Positions 1 to 7,205 of a DNA stretch of 24,002 bases are shown here, one piece after another. A program made the translations under genes and the position numbers. The notes beneath the pieces are model-generated. The model was not told the origin of the DNA and did no database searches. It was given only the letters and a program-made list of their open reading frames with translations. The stretch spans positions 1-24,002 of the forward strand of contig DAOVNV010000006.1 in the NCBI GenBank assembly GCA_030630015.1, written 5' to 3'. Every line of letters begins with the position of its first letter. The first letter of the stretch is position 1. This stretch comes from Desulfuromonadales bacterium (lineage in GTDB: Bacteria > Desulfobacterota > Desulfuromonadia > Desulfuromonadales > BM103).

Positions 1-1192
1 CCTCGATGAACGTGGCGAATCGATCGTTGACTCTGAACGGCTCATGGCCGAGGTCATGGCCGGAGTACAGCCCGATGCTGCGGGAGAGAGACCTCCCGGT
101 TTTGTTGATTCGGCTGCGGCAGATACGACCGCCAGTTTTGCAGAAATACCAGAGCCCCCCGGTCCCACTTTTTTGATTGTGGATGATGACCCGGCAACTG
201 TCGAGAATCTGGCAGGTCTTCTTCAAGAGCGCAAGGCGAGGGTTCGCGCCTTTACCGGCAGCAAGGCCTTTCTTGAGGCCTTGAATGATGCGGACCCGGT
301 TGATACCGTCCTGGTGATTGATCTGATTATGCCACGCAAGGACGGTAGCGGTATTCTTGGCGGGCTTGAACTTTTAGAGGATGTTCGGCACAACTACCCG
401 GATTTCCAGGTTCTGGTCATGTCCGACCACCCCAGCCAGGAAGCTGAGCAAGGTGTCAGAAAACTTGGGGTGCCGACACTTCTGTCCAAGCCGAAAAAGA
501 TTGAGATTTCAGATTCGAAAGGCCAGGAGGGCTTGTCTGCACTGGTTGATATACTGATGTCGGTCGTTCGCCATGATGTCGAAGCAGTCGACGACTCCGG
601 TCAGCTCTTCAATATAGGCGCTGAACTCATGCAGGAGATGGGCGAAGCGGCCGGTTTGGACCCTTCGCTGCCACAGCAATCTCCAGGTCTTCATTTGTTG
701 CGCGGCATGCTCCAGGAATTGACCAACCCCTCCTTGGGAGGGGGCATTATCCTGCTGATCCTTCGTTTTGCCAGTGAATTGATGAACCGTGCTGTTATCT
801 TCCTGGTGAAGGAGTCGGAGATCGTCGGTCTGGGCCAGTTCGGGATCGACCTGAAGGATGAATCCCCGGATATCAAGGTACGCAATATGCGTATTCCAGT
901 GGACGAAAAAAATGTCTTCTCCCATGCGCTGGAGGATATGTCTCCAAGGAGCTTCCGGCCGACTGATGGCCCGTGGATCAACTATCTTTTCGATCAGTTG
1001 GGCGGAGACCGTCCCGAAGAGGTGTTTATCGGTCCCCTGCTGAGCGAGGGGCGTGTCGTTGCAGTGCTGTATGGGGACAACCTGCCGGATCAAAAGCCGA
1101 TTGGCGATACTGAAGCTCTGGAAATTTTTCTGTCTCAAGCCGGGCTGGCCATGGAAAAAGCCCTGCTTGAGCGTCGTCTGATGACAGGTTAG
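1..1192 (+). CDS. Receiver-GAF signalling protein, 5' end outside window
   Basis: The reading frame is open from the first bases of the window, so the protein probably begins upstream; the first visible ATG is at 44. Numbered from that ATG, a proline- and acid-rich linker (1-40) precedes a response-regulator receiver domain (about 42-155). It has acidic residues D47-D49, the probable phospho-acceptor D93 in VIDLIMP, S127 in place of the usual Thr, and K149. Residues about 220-380 look like a GAF-type sensor fold, with the strand IGPLLSEGRVVAVLYGDN and a closing amphipathic helix. It lies 25 bases before a cheY, so it is probably a phosphorylatable or ligand-sensing accessory of the Che pathway. 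The missing N-terminus could be a PATAN/DUF4388-type domain, as in similar proteins, but that cannot be seen here. The receiver call is firm, the GAF call likely. Confidence 0.8.
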   Translation, partial: LDERGESIVDSERLMAEVMAGVQPDAAGERPPGFVDSAAADTTASFAEIPEPPGPTFLIVDDDPATVENLAGLLQERKARVRAFTGSKAFLEALNDADPVDTVLVIDLIMPRKDGSGILGGLELLEDVRHNYPDFQVLVMSDHPSQEAEQGVRKLGVPTLLSKPKKIEISDSKGQEGLSALVDILMSVVRHDVEAVDDSGQLFNIGAELMQEMGEAAGLDPSLPQQSPGLHLLRGMLQELTNPSLGGGIILLILRFASELMNRAVIFLVKESEIVGLGQFGIDLKDESPDIKVRNMRIPVDEKNVFSHALEDMSPRSFRPTDGPWINYLFDQLGGDRPEEVFIGPLLSEGRVVAVLYGDNLPDQKPIGDTEALEIFLSQAGLAMEKALLERRLMTG

Positions 1193-1217
1193 GCGGCCGT
1201 GTAGCTCAGGGAGTTGC

Positions 1218-1589
1218 GTGCATTTGAAAAAGATACTGATAGCTGAAGATTCTCCGACGATGCGAGCCCTGATCGTCTCGACGATTGATGCCTTGGGCGA
1301 TTATGAAACCTTTGAGGCTGCAAACGGGTTTGAGGCTCTGCGCCTCCTGCCTCGTGAAAAGGTGGATCTTATCATCACCGACATCAATATGCCTGATATT
1401 AATGGCCTGGAACTGGTCAGTTTTATCCGAAATAACGAGAATTACAAGAAAACGCCCTTGTTTATTATCAGTACCGAGGGAAGTGAACGTGACCGTGAAA
1501 AGGGCTTGGCCCTTGGGGCAGATGCGTACCTGGTCAAGCCGTTTACCCCTGATGAATTGCAATCCCTGATTCAGGAATATCTTTCCTGA
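1218..1589 (+). CDS. cheY: CheY-type single-domain response regulator (first of three)
   Basis: A stand-alone receiver domain of 123 residues with no output domain, so it should act by protein-protein interaction after phosphorylation by the CheA encoded next. The acidic pocket is E10/D11, the phospho-acceptor is D55 (TDINMP), the switch residue is T86 and the conserved lysine is K107. The start is a GTG with GGGAG at 1209-1213, only 4 bases away. An in-frame TTG at 1224 with a 10-base spacing is a possible alternative that would remove two residues. cheA follows after 12 bases, consistent with co-transcription. It closely resembles the third CheY at 12143, sharing EDSPTMR, TDINMP, RNN.KYK and STEG/TTEG, and looks like its paralogue. 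Confidence 0.92.
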   Translation: MHLKKILIAEDSPTMRALIVSTIDALGDYETFEAANGFEALRLLPREKVDLIITDINMPDINGLELVSFIRNNENYKKTPLFIISTEGSERDREKGLALGADAYLVKPFTPDELQSLIQEYLS

Positions 1590-1601
1590 CTGGAGGCAGG
1601 T

Positions 1602-3668
1602 TTGTCGGATGATAGCAGATCGCAGGCTCTCAAAGATTTTATCGGAGAGACTGAGGAGATTATTGAGTCACTCAATCTCGACCTTGTGACTCTGGCGGAT
1701 GCCGCTGATTCCGGCGATGCGGATCCAGACCTGATTAACGGTATTTTTCGCGGCGCCCACTCCATCAAGGGCTTGGCCGGGATGTTTGGTTTTGATGATC
1801 TCTCCCAACTGGCCCATCGTATGGAGAATCTGCTCGACAGCTTGCGGCTCGGCAAGATTGCGTTCAACCAGTCCCTGGTCGACACTCTGTTTTACTCGCT
1901 CGAACAATTGACCCAACTGATAAACGGGAAAAGTGAAGATGAGAGTTTTACTTTTGATCTCGCTCCCGCTTTCCAGAGGATTGACCAGATTTTGCAGGGC
2001 GATGCCCCGGAGGACGACGACCCTCTGGCGGGTTTGAATATCAGTGCCGACATCCTCAATGTCCTGACCGAGTACGAAGAGCACCGCTTGCTCGAGAATG
2101 TCCGTAAAGAACGTGCAATTCATCTGCTGAAAATTGATTTCGATCTTTCGAGTTTCGACCAGGATCTCGCTGAGCTGACCCAGCTGCTTAAGCAACAGGG
2201 GGAGGTCATCAGTACTTTACCGTCGGCTGGCGATATCGGTGACCGAATCTCTTTTCAGGTTCTTTTCGGGAGCAGTCTCAACAAGGTAGACGTCGCCGTC
2301 TTGCTGGGAGAGGATGATCTGGATATCAGGACATTCGGGGAATCTGAGCAACCGGCAGCCGCAGAAGAATTTGTGCTCGAAACTCCTGCGCCCGCTCTGT
2401 TTCCTGCTCCCGTCGAACCGGAAGTCGCCGTTCCCGGTTATACTGAGTCCGGCAGCAGTTTGCGCTCAATCAGCCGCACGGTCAGGGTCGATATAGACAA
2501 ACTGGACTTACTGATGAATATTGTCGGTGAACTGGTTCTCTCGAAAAGTGCTATCGTGAATATTTCCGAGCGGCTCAAGTCCGTAGCCGGCAATGACATG
2601 TCTGCTGATCTGATCAAGGCGACCCGCGTGCTGGAGCGGCGTCTGGACGAACTGCAGAAGGGGGTCATGGACGTTCGCATGGTTCCGATCGGCCAACTGT
2701 TCGAGAAGATGTCCCGCATTGTGCGGCGTGTCTCCAGTGAGCAGAACAAAAAAGTCGATCTGGTCATCCAGGGGGCAGAAACCGAACTGGACAAGATGAT
2801 CATTGAAGATATTTCAGATCCTGTGATGCATATCATCAGGAATGCTATTGATCACGGGCTGGAAACCCCTGCTGAGCGCCGTGCTGATGGAAAGCCTGAT
2901 AAAGGCACAATTTCCCTGAGCGCTTCGCAAAAAGGCAACCATGTTGTTATAGAGGTCCGCGATGATGGCCGTGGCATAGATCCCCAATATGTGCGCCGCA
3001 AGGCGATCCAGCGTGGACTGATTGACGAACACCGGGAGTTGTCGCAAGAAGAAATCAGGGAGCTCCTTTTTATGCCGGGGTTCTCCACTCGCGACGAGGT
3101 CAGTAACCTGTCCGGCCGCGGGGTCGGTATGGATGTTGTCAAGAACAATATCGCCGCTCTTTCCGGAATGGTCGAGCTTGCCAGTGATGTTGGACAGGGG
3201 ACTGCGGTCACCCTGACCTTGCCGATTACCCTGGCGATTATCAAGGCCCTGATCGTTCGGGTTGGAGACAAAACCTATGCGGTTCCGATCAACTCCGTTC
3301 TCGAGACCCTTATGCTTGAAGATGGCGAGATTCGTACCATCGAGAAATGCGAGGTTATTGAGTTGCGTAAATCAACTGTGCCCCTGCTGCGCTTGAATCG
3401 GGTTTTCGGGTTGCCTGACGTTAAGGATGATGTCGGGAAGCGTCTGTTTGTTGCCGTTGTCGGCCTGGCTGACAAGAGGATGGGGTTTGTTGTCGACGAC
3501 CTGCTGGGCCAGCAAGACGTTGTTATCAAGTCATTGGGGAAAGCGCTTTCTTTTGTCAAGGGGATTGCTGGCGCTGCCGAGTTGGGCAATCAGAAAACCA
3601 TTCTTGTCCTAGATGTCGCGGGCCTGATGAGTGAGGCGCTACGGAGCGAATCGTCTCTGCATGTATAA
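1602..3668 (+). CDS. cheA: CheA chemotaxis histidine kinase
   Basis: A 688-residue CheA that autophosphorylates and passes phosphate to CheY and CheB in a cytoplasmic receptor array. Domains in order: P1/HPt (about 1-110, phospho-accepting H53 in HSIKG); a middle region (about 145-245) in place of a textbook P2; an acidic Pro-rich linker; P3 dimerisation helices (about 290-350); the HATPase P4 domain with N-box IIRNAIDHGLE (near 410), G1 box DDGRGID (near 455) and G2 box GRGVGMD (near 505); and a CheW-like P5 domain (about 545-680). All catalytic boxes are intact. The start is a TTG with GGAGG at 1592-1596, five bases upstream; no ATG competes. Its stop overlaps the next gene by 8 bases, suggesting translational coupling. 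Confidence 0.96.
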   Translation: MSDDSRSQALKDFIGETEEIIESLNLDLVTLADAADSGDADPDLINGIFRGAHSIKGLAGMFGFDDLSQLAHRMENLLDSLRLGKIAFNQSLVDTLFYSLEQLTQLINGKSEDESFTFDLAPAFQRIDQILQGDAPEDDDPLAGLNISADILNVLTEYEEHRLLENVRKERAIHLLKIDFDLSSFDQDLAELTQLLKQQGEVISTLPSAGDIGDRISFQVLFGSSLNKVDVAVLLGEDDLDIRTFGESEQPAAAEEFVLETPAPALFPAPVEPEVAVPGYTESGSSLRSISRTVRVDIDKLDLLMNIVGELVLSKSAIVNISERLKSVAGNDMSADLIKATRVLERRLDELQKGVMDVRMVPIGQLFEKMSRIVRRVSSEQNKKVDLVIQGAETELDKMIIEDISDPVMHIIRNAIDHGLETPAERRADGKPDKGTISLSASQKGNHVVIEVRDDGRGIDPQYVRRKAIQRGLIDEHRELSQEEIRELLFMPGFSTRDEVSNLSGRGVGMDVVKNNIAALSGMVELASDVGQGTAVTLTLPITLAIIKALIVRVGDKTYAVPINSVLETLMLEDGEIRTIEKCEVIELRKSTVPLLRLNRVFGLPDVKDDVGKRLFVAVVGLADKRMGFVVDDLLGQQDVVIKSLGKALSFVKGIAGAAELGNQKTILVLDVAGLMSEALRSESSLHV

Positions 3669-4473
3669 AGCATTCTACGGCCTGAAAGAGAGGCCTTTCA
3701 GCAAAACGCCGGATCCGCGCTTCCTGTTCTTGAGTCGCGGGCATCGCGAGGCCATGGCTCGACTGCAGTATGCGGTAGAGGAACGGGACATGGTTTTGCT
3801 CACTGGCGAGATTGGCTGCGGGAAAACCACCCTTTCGCGTGCCCTCATGGATGCCCTGGGCGAAGATTTCCGGGTGATCCTGATTGTCAATCCGAGGCTG
3901 ACGCCTCTCGAGTTTTTGCGCAGTCTGGCGTATCGCCTCGGTATTCTCGAGCCAGCTCGCTTCAAGACAGATCTGCTTGAGCAGATCGGTGCGGCGTTGT
4001 TTGATTGTTTCGAAAAAGGTATCTGTCCGGTTGTGGTTGTAGACGAGGCCCAGTTGGTGCCTCACAGGGAAACATTTGACGAGATCAGACTGCTCACAAA
4101 CTTTCAACTGGATGATCGCAATCTGCTCAGCGTGGTTCTCATGGGGCAGCCTGAACTGCGTCGTCGGTTGAAACACCGAGTTTATGAGCCGTTGCGGCAG
4201 CGGATTGGCATGCAGTACGATCTGCAGCCACTGAGCTCAGAGGAAACGTCTGAATATCTGGACTTCCGGGTCACCAGGGCTGGAGGAACGGCCGGACTTT
4301 TTTCCAGGGATGCGGCGGAGTTGCTCCATACCTGCTCGGCGGGGATACCCCGTCGGATCAATCACGCAGCATCACTGGCTCTTCTCGAAGGATTCGGGCG
4401 CGAGTCCCGCTTGATTGATCGGCAGATCATGGAAGCCGTTATGTGTGAACTCACTGGTGTTATGGAGGGTTGA
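3661..4473 (+). CDS. ExeA/GspA-like AAA ATPase inside the che operon
   Basis: A 270-residue P-loop ATPase of the ExeA (GspA N-terminal) type, whose members typically open with a Tyr-Gly-Leu segment and a Thr-Pro-Asp-Pro stretch. This protein opens MYKAFYGLKERPFSKTPDPR. Walker A is GEIGCGKTT (49-57), Walker B VVVVDEAQ (124-131), sensor 1 VVLMGQPEL (158-166), a likely arginine finger lies in LRQRIG (178-183) and sensor 2 is GIPRRIN (228-234). There is no membrane segment and no peptidoglycan-binding tail, unlike full-length GspA. The chosen ATG overlaps the cheA stop by 8 bases; an in-frame GTG at 3631 would add ten residues unlike the family start. cheW follows after 12 bases, so the gene is embedded in the kinase operon. 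A role in positioning or assembling the signalling complex is only a guess; type II secretion genes are not present. Confidence 0.85.
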   Translation: MYKAFYGLKERPFSKTPDPRFLFLSRGHREAMARLQYAVEERDMVLLTGEIGCGKTTLSRALMDALGEDFRVILIVNPRLTPLEFLRSLAYRLGILEPARFKTDLLEQIGAALFDCFEKGICPVVVVDEAQLVPHRETFDEIRLLTNFQLDDRNLLSVVLMGQPELRRRLKHRVYEPLRQRIGMQYDLQPLSSEETSEYLDFRVTRAGGTAGLFSRDAAELLHTCSAGIPRRINHAASLALLEGFGRESRLIDRQIMEAVMCELTGVMEG

Positions 4474-4485
4474 AGAGGCTCAGAC

Positions 4486-5205
4486 ATGGATATAGCTGAA
4501 CTTCGAAAAAAAGCAAAACAGGGTAAGACGGCTGATGCTGGATCGGATGTACCGGATGTTCCCGTCATGGAGCAAGAAGTGCCCAGTGAGGACCCGGCGC
4601 CTGCGTTTGCGGAGCCCTCTGTGGAATTTCAGGAAAACCTGGTGCCCGAAGCTGTCTCTGAGGAAGTGGCCGCGCAGGGTCTCGACAAGCTGTTCGGCGC
4701 TGAAACCTCTCTTGATCTGGCGACCGTCGAAAGTTATGATTCCGCCCTGGCTGCCGATGCTGCCGCTGCCGAAGAAGCTGTCAGGCAGTATCTCGCTTTC
4801 AATCTTGGCCCGGAAGAATACGCACTGGACATTCGTTCGATTAGAGAGATAATTAAAGTCAGGGAATTTACTGACGTGCCACGTGCTCCCGGTTTCGTCC
4901 TCGGGATTATTTCCCTGCGCGGCGTCGTTGTTCCGGTCTTCGACCTCATGGTTCGCCTGCGCCTGGGTCAGCCCGAAATAACCAGCAGCTCCCGTATAAT
5001 CGTCTGCCAGGCGGGAGAACTGGTTGTCGGACTGCTGGTGGACAGTATTAATCAGGTCATCAAGCTTGGAGATGACGGGATTGAGCCCCCGCCGGCCGTA
5101 TTGTCCGGTCTTGACCAGGATTTCATGACAGGCATCGGTCGCTACCAGGGACGGATGGTGATACTTTTGAATATCGATAATGTTCTCGATGTAGAACTGA
5201 ACTGA
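4486..5205 (+). CDS. cheW: CheW adaptor with long acidic N-terminal extension
   Basis: The C-terminal part (about 100-236) is a CheW domain: FNLGPEEYALDIRSIREII, then GIISLRGVVVPVFDL and GLLVDSINQVIKL, matching the two-barrel SH3-like adaptor that joins CheA to receptors. It is preceded by about 98 residues rich in Glu, Pro and Ala after a short basic start (AELRKKAKQGK). That is much longer than a typical CheW of about 160 residues and is probably disordered. The ATG has a purine-rich GAAGAGG element about 8 bases upstream. It sits 12 bases after the ATPase gene and 18 before the second cheY. The extension could be a tether or localisation segment; no second domain is recognisable in it. Confidence 0.93.
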   Translation: MDIAELRKKAKQGKTADAGSDVPDVPVMEQEVPSEDPAPAFAEPSVEFQENLVPEAVSEEVAAQGLDKLFGAETSLDLATVESYDSALAADAAAAEEAVRQYLAFNLGPEEYALDIRSIREIIKVREFTDVPRAPGFVLGIISLRGVVVPVFDLMVRLRLGQPEITSSSRIIVCQAGELVVGLLVDSINQVIKLGDDGIEPPPAVLSGLDQDFMTGIGRYQGRMVILLNIDNVLDVELN

Positions 5206-5223
5206 CGTGAAAGGGGAGAACCT

Positions 5224-5592
5224 GTGAATAAAAAGAAGATACTCATCGTCGAGGATGAAGAGAGCTTGTTGAAGTTGGAGAGCATCCTGCTGACTTCAAA
5301 GGGCTACCATGTCGAAGGGGCTGCTGATGGCCTGGCTGCCCTGGAGGCAGTAAAGAGGCTTGCACCCGATCTGGTCCTGCTTGATATCATGCTGCCCGAG
5401 ATCGACGGGTTTGAAGTGTGTCGGAGAATCAAGGAAGATGCGGAAACCAAACATATTCCAGTAATCATGCTGACCGCCAAGAAGAGTCGTGAAGATATGG
5501 CTCGTGGCGAGCAAGTCGGTGCCGACTGGTATATAACCAAGCCGTTTAAATCGGCCATGGTTATCGAGACGATTCAGAGATTTATCTCCTGA
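5224..5592 (+). CDS. cheY: CheY-type response regulator (second)
   Basis: A 122-residue single receiver domain. Key residues are E10/D11 in the acidic pocket, D54 as phospho-acceptor (LLDIMLPEIDG), T84 and K106. It starts at GTG with GGGGAG at 5213-5218, five bases upstream. The sequence differs from the other two CheY proteins of the cluster: LLDIMLP instead of TDINMP and LTAKKS instead of STEG/TTEG. It resembles the generic receivers of two-component regulators, so it may be a phosphate sink or may serve a different output. It lies between two cheW genes with gaps of 18 and 17 bases and is probably in the same transcript. Confidence 0.92.
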   Translation: MNKKKILIVEDEESLLKLESILLTSKGYHVEGAADGLAALEAVKRLAPDLVLLDIMLPEIDGFEVCRRIKEDAETKHIPVIMLTAKKSREDMARGEQVGADWYITKPFKSAMVIETIQRFIS

Positions 5593-5609
5593 AAGCGGCG
5601 GGTACTTTG

Positions 5610-6125
5610 ATGGAAACAGCGACGACCGGAACGGTTCCGGAAGAGGGCCTCAGACAGGAGATTCAGCTCGCCTGTTTCAGGCTTGGTGAGGAGTTGTATG
5701 CCCTTGATATTATGAAAATCAAGGAGATCATCCGGCCCCAGAAACTGACTCCGGTTCCGAAGGCGCCGACATTTATCGAAGGTGTCATCAATCTGCGTGG
5801 TGTGGTCATCCCGGTTGCGGATATGCGCAAGCGGTTTGGTCAGCCCGTTGGCGAGGATGCCAGGAAGAATCGGGTTATTGTCTGTTCACTGGCCGGGAAG
5901 ATCATCGGCCTGCTGGTTGACGAAGTGACCGAGGTGCGCAGGTACACCCGGCAGGACATCTCCCCGGCTCCCCAGTTTCTCAAGGGTCCTGACGCGGCAT
6001 TTTTTCTGGGGGTGGCCCGGCAGGGTGATGATCTCATCATGCTCCTCGACCTGGAGAAGGTTTTGTCGTCGGTCGAAAAGATTGAGTTTGAAAAAATCAA
6101 CCATGGCACTCCTCCCGGTTCCTAG
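5610..6125 (+). CDS. cheW: CheW adaptor (second)
   Basis: A 171-residue CheW of conventional length, consisting almost entirely of the adaptor domain (about 18-155): FRLGEELYALDIMKIKEIIRP, GVINLRGVVIPVADMRKRFG and GLLVDEVTEVRRY. It should bridge CheA and receptors. I chose the ATG at 5610; an in-frame TTG immediately before it (5607) would add one residue. The Shine-Dalgarno sequence is weak (GCGGCGGG upstream), so translation may depend partly on coupling to the preceding cheY 17 bases away. A hairpin with a T-run begins 34 bases after the stop and probably ends this transcript. Two different CheW proteins in one operon may support two receptor classes or compete in the array. Confidence 0.93.
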   Translation: METATTGTVPEEGLRQEIQLACFRLGEELYALDIMKIKEIIRPQKLTPVPKAPTFIEGVINLRGVVIPVADMRKRFGQPVGEDARKNRVIVCSLAGKIIGLLVDEVTEVRRYTRQDISPAPQFLKGPDAAFFLGVARQGDDLIMLLDLEKVLSSVEKIEFEKINHGTPPGS

Positions 6126-6158
6126 TTCTCTCGATCGACCGCAATTCTACTTGTAGGT

Positions 6159-6197
6159 AATGAGCTGGCAGCCGCGAGGCTTATCAGCTCATTTTTT
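6159..6197 (+). terminator. Rho-independent terminator after second cheW
   Basis: A perfect 9-base-pair stem (AATGAGCTG at 6159-6167 with CAGCTCATT at 6185-6193) encloses a smaller AGCC-GCGA-GGCT hairpin. It is followed by six T residues (6192-6197). It lies 34 bases after the cheW stop and 36 before the next start codon, so it should separate the kinase block from the methylation block, at least partly. Confidence 0.75.
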
Positions 6198-6233
6198 CCG
6201 GCTGATGCCGGTGACATTATTTTGAGGTTGTGA

Positions 6234-7154
6234 ATGATTGTAAAATGCCCGTCCTGTGCAGCTCGCTTCCGGCTGGACCGAAAGAAGCTTGCAGGCAAAC
6301 GGCTGACCCTGAGGTGCTCCCGCTGCAGAAGCCCGTTCAGGGTTGAACTGCCGCATGAGGCTGCAGGGGCAGGGGATTTTGGAACCAGGGTCATGTTGGC
6401 TCATTCCGATCAGGAACTCTGTCTGATGATGCAGGATATCCTGGTGAGAGCAGGCATGTCGGCCATGATCGCTCATGATGGTGATGCTGTGCTCGCCATG
6501 ATGGAGTCGAATCCGCCCCAGGTCGCCGTGGTCGATGTCGCTCTGCAGGGGCTCTATGTTTTTGAGGTTGTTGAGAAAGTCCGGCAGCGACCCGGACTGG
6601 AAAACGTCAAGGTCCTTCTGCTTTCTTCTGTTTATAGTAAAACGGCATACAAGCGCTCGCCTTCGTCCCTCTACAATGCTGATGATTACATTGAAAAACA
6701 CCATATTCCGGTGGACCTGGTTCCCAAGATCAACCATTTGATCGTTGATGCGGCGCCTGCCGGGAACCGCACGCTCAGAGGTGAGGAAGAACGGGCCGGT
6801 CAGGTGCTCACCGGTGTGGATTGCAAGGGGCAGCTCGATTTCATCAAATCTGTCAATGAGAAGATACAGACGGCAGAGGATTTGCAGGTAGAAGGCCGTG
6901 CCGACGGTTCCGATATAGAGCGTGCCCATCGGCTCGCCCGGATCATTGTTTCCGATGTTGCCCTGTATTGCCAGGAAAAGGTGGATGAAGGTATTCGCGG
7001 AGGCAACTGGGTGGAGCTTTTGTCTGCTGAGGTCAGGGAAGCCAGACGTCTGTTCCGCGAAAGATTTCCTGACCAGGATATCCAGAACGCCAAAATTCTT
7101 GAGAAGGCCTTTTTAGACCTGTTGCAACATCGCCAACAAGAACTGGATCTTTAA
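6234..7154 (+). CDS. Zinc-ribbon / degenerate receiver domain protein
   Basis: A 306-residue protein of three parts. Residues 1-40 are an MJ0042-type zinc ribbon with C5-x2-C8 and C28-x2-C31. Residues about 52-172 are a receiver domain: D101 sits at the phospho-acceptor position (VVDVALQG) and K155 is kept (DDYIEK), but the usual acidic pair after the first strand is replaced by H57-S58 (LAHSD). It may therefore be a pseudo-receiver. Residues about 190-306 form a charged helical domain (AHRLARIIVSDVALYCQEK and onwards) that I recall only as an unnamed region in deltaproteobacterial proteins. The ATG has GAGG at 6224-6227. It opens the second che block, 51 bases before the HEAT-repeat gene. 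Its biochemical role is unknown; binding to the HEAT protein, CheA or CheB is plausible but unproven. Confidence 0.85.
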   Translation: MIVKCPSCAARFRLDRKKLAGKRLTLRCSRCRSPFRVELPHEAAGAGDFGTRVMLAHSDQELCLMMQDILVRAGMSAMIAHDGDAVLAMMESNPPQVAVVDVALQGLYVFEVVEKVRQRPGLENVKVLLLSSVYSKTAYKRSPSSLYNADDYIEKHHIPVDLVPKINHLIVDAAPAGNRTLRGEEERAGQVLTGVDCKGQLDFIKSVNEKIQTAEDLQVEGRADGSDIERAHRLARIIVSDVALYCQEKVDEGIRGGNWVELLSAEVREARRLFRERFPDQDIQNAKILEKAFLDLLQHRQQELDL

Positions 7155-7205
7155 GTTTAAGCATTGCCGGTCTGACACCCGATTGAATGCGAACGGGGGG
7201 TTGAG

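Noticed and set aside
727..743. Perfect hairpin CCCCTCC-TTG-GGAGGGG
   Set aside because: It lies inside the receiver-GAF coding sequence, has no T-run, and is explained by Pro/Ser/Gly codons.
1199..1213. GTGTAGCTCAGGGAG resembles the 5' part and D-arm of a tRNA
   Set aside because: No anticodon arm, T-arm or CCA follows; the next bases are the start of a cheY gene. Chance match.
3631..3660. GTG start ten codons upstream for the AAA ATPase
   Set aside because: Added residues do not fit the family start, and the ATG at 3661 gives the typical MYxxFYGL opening.
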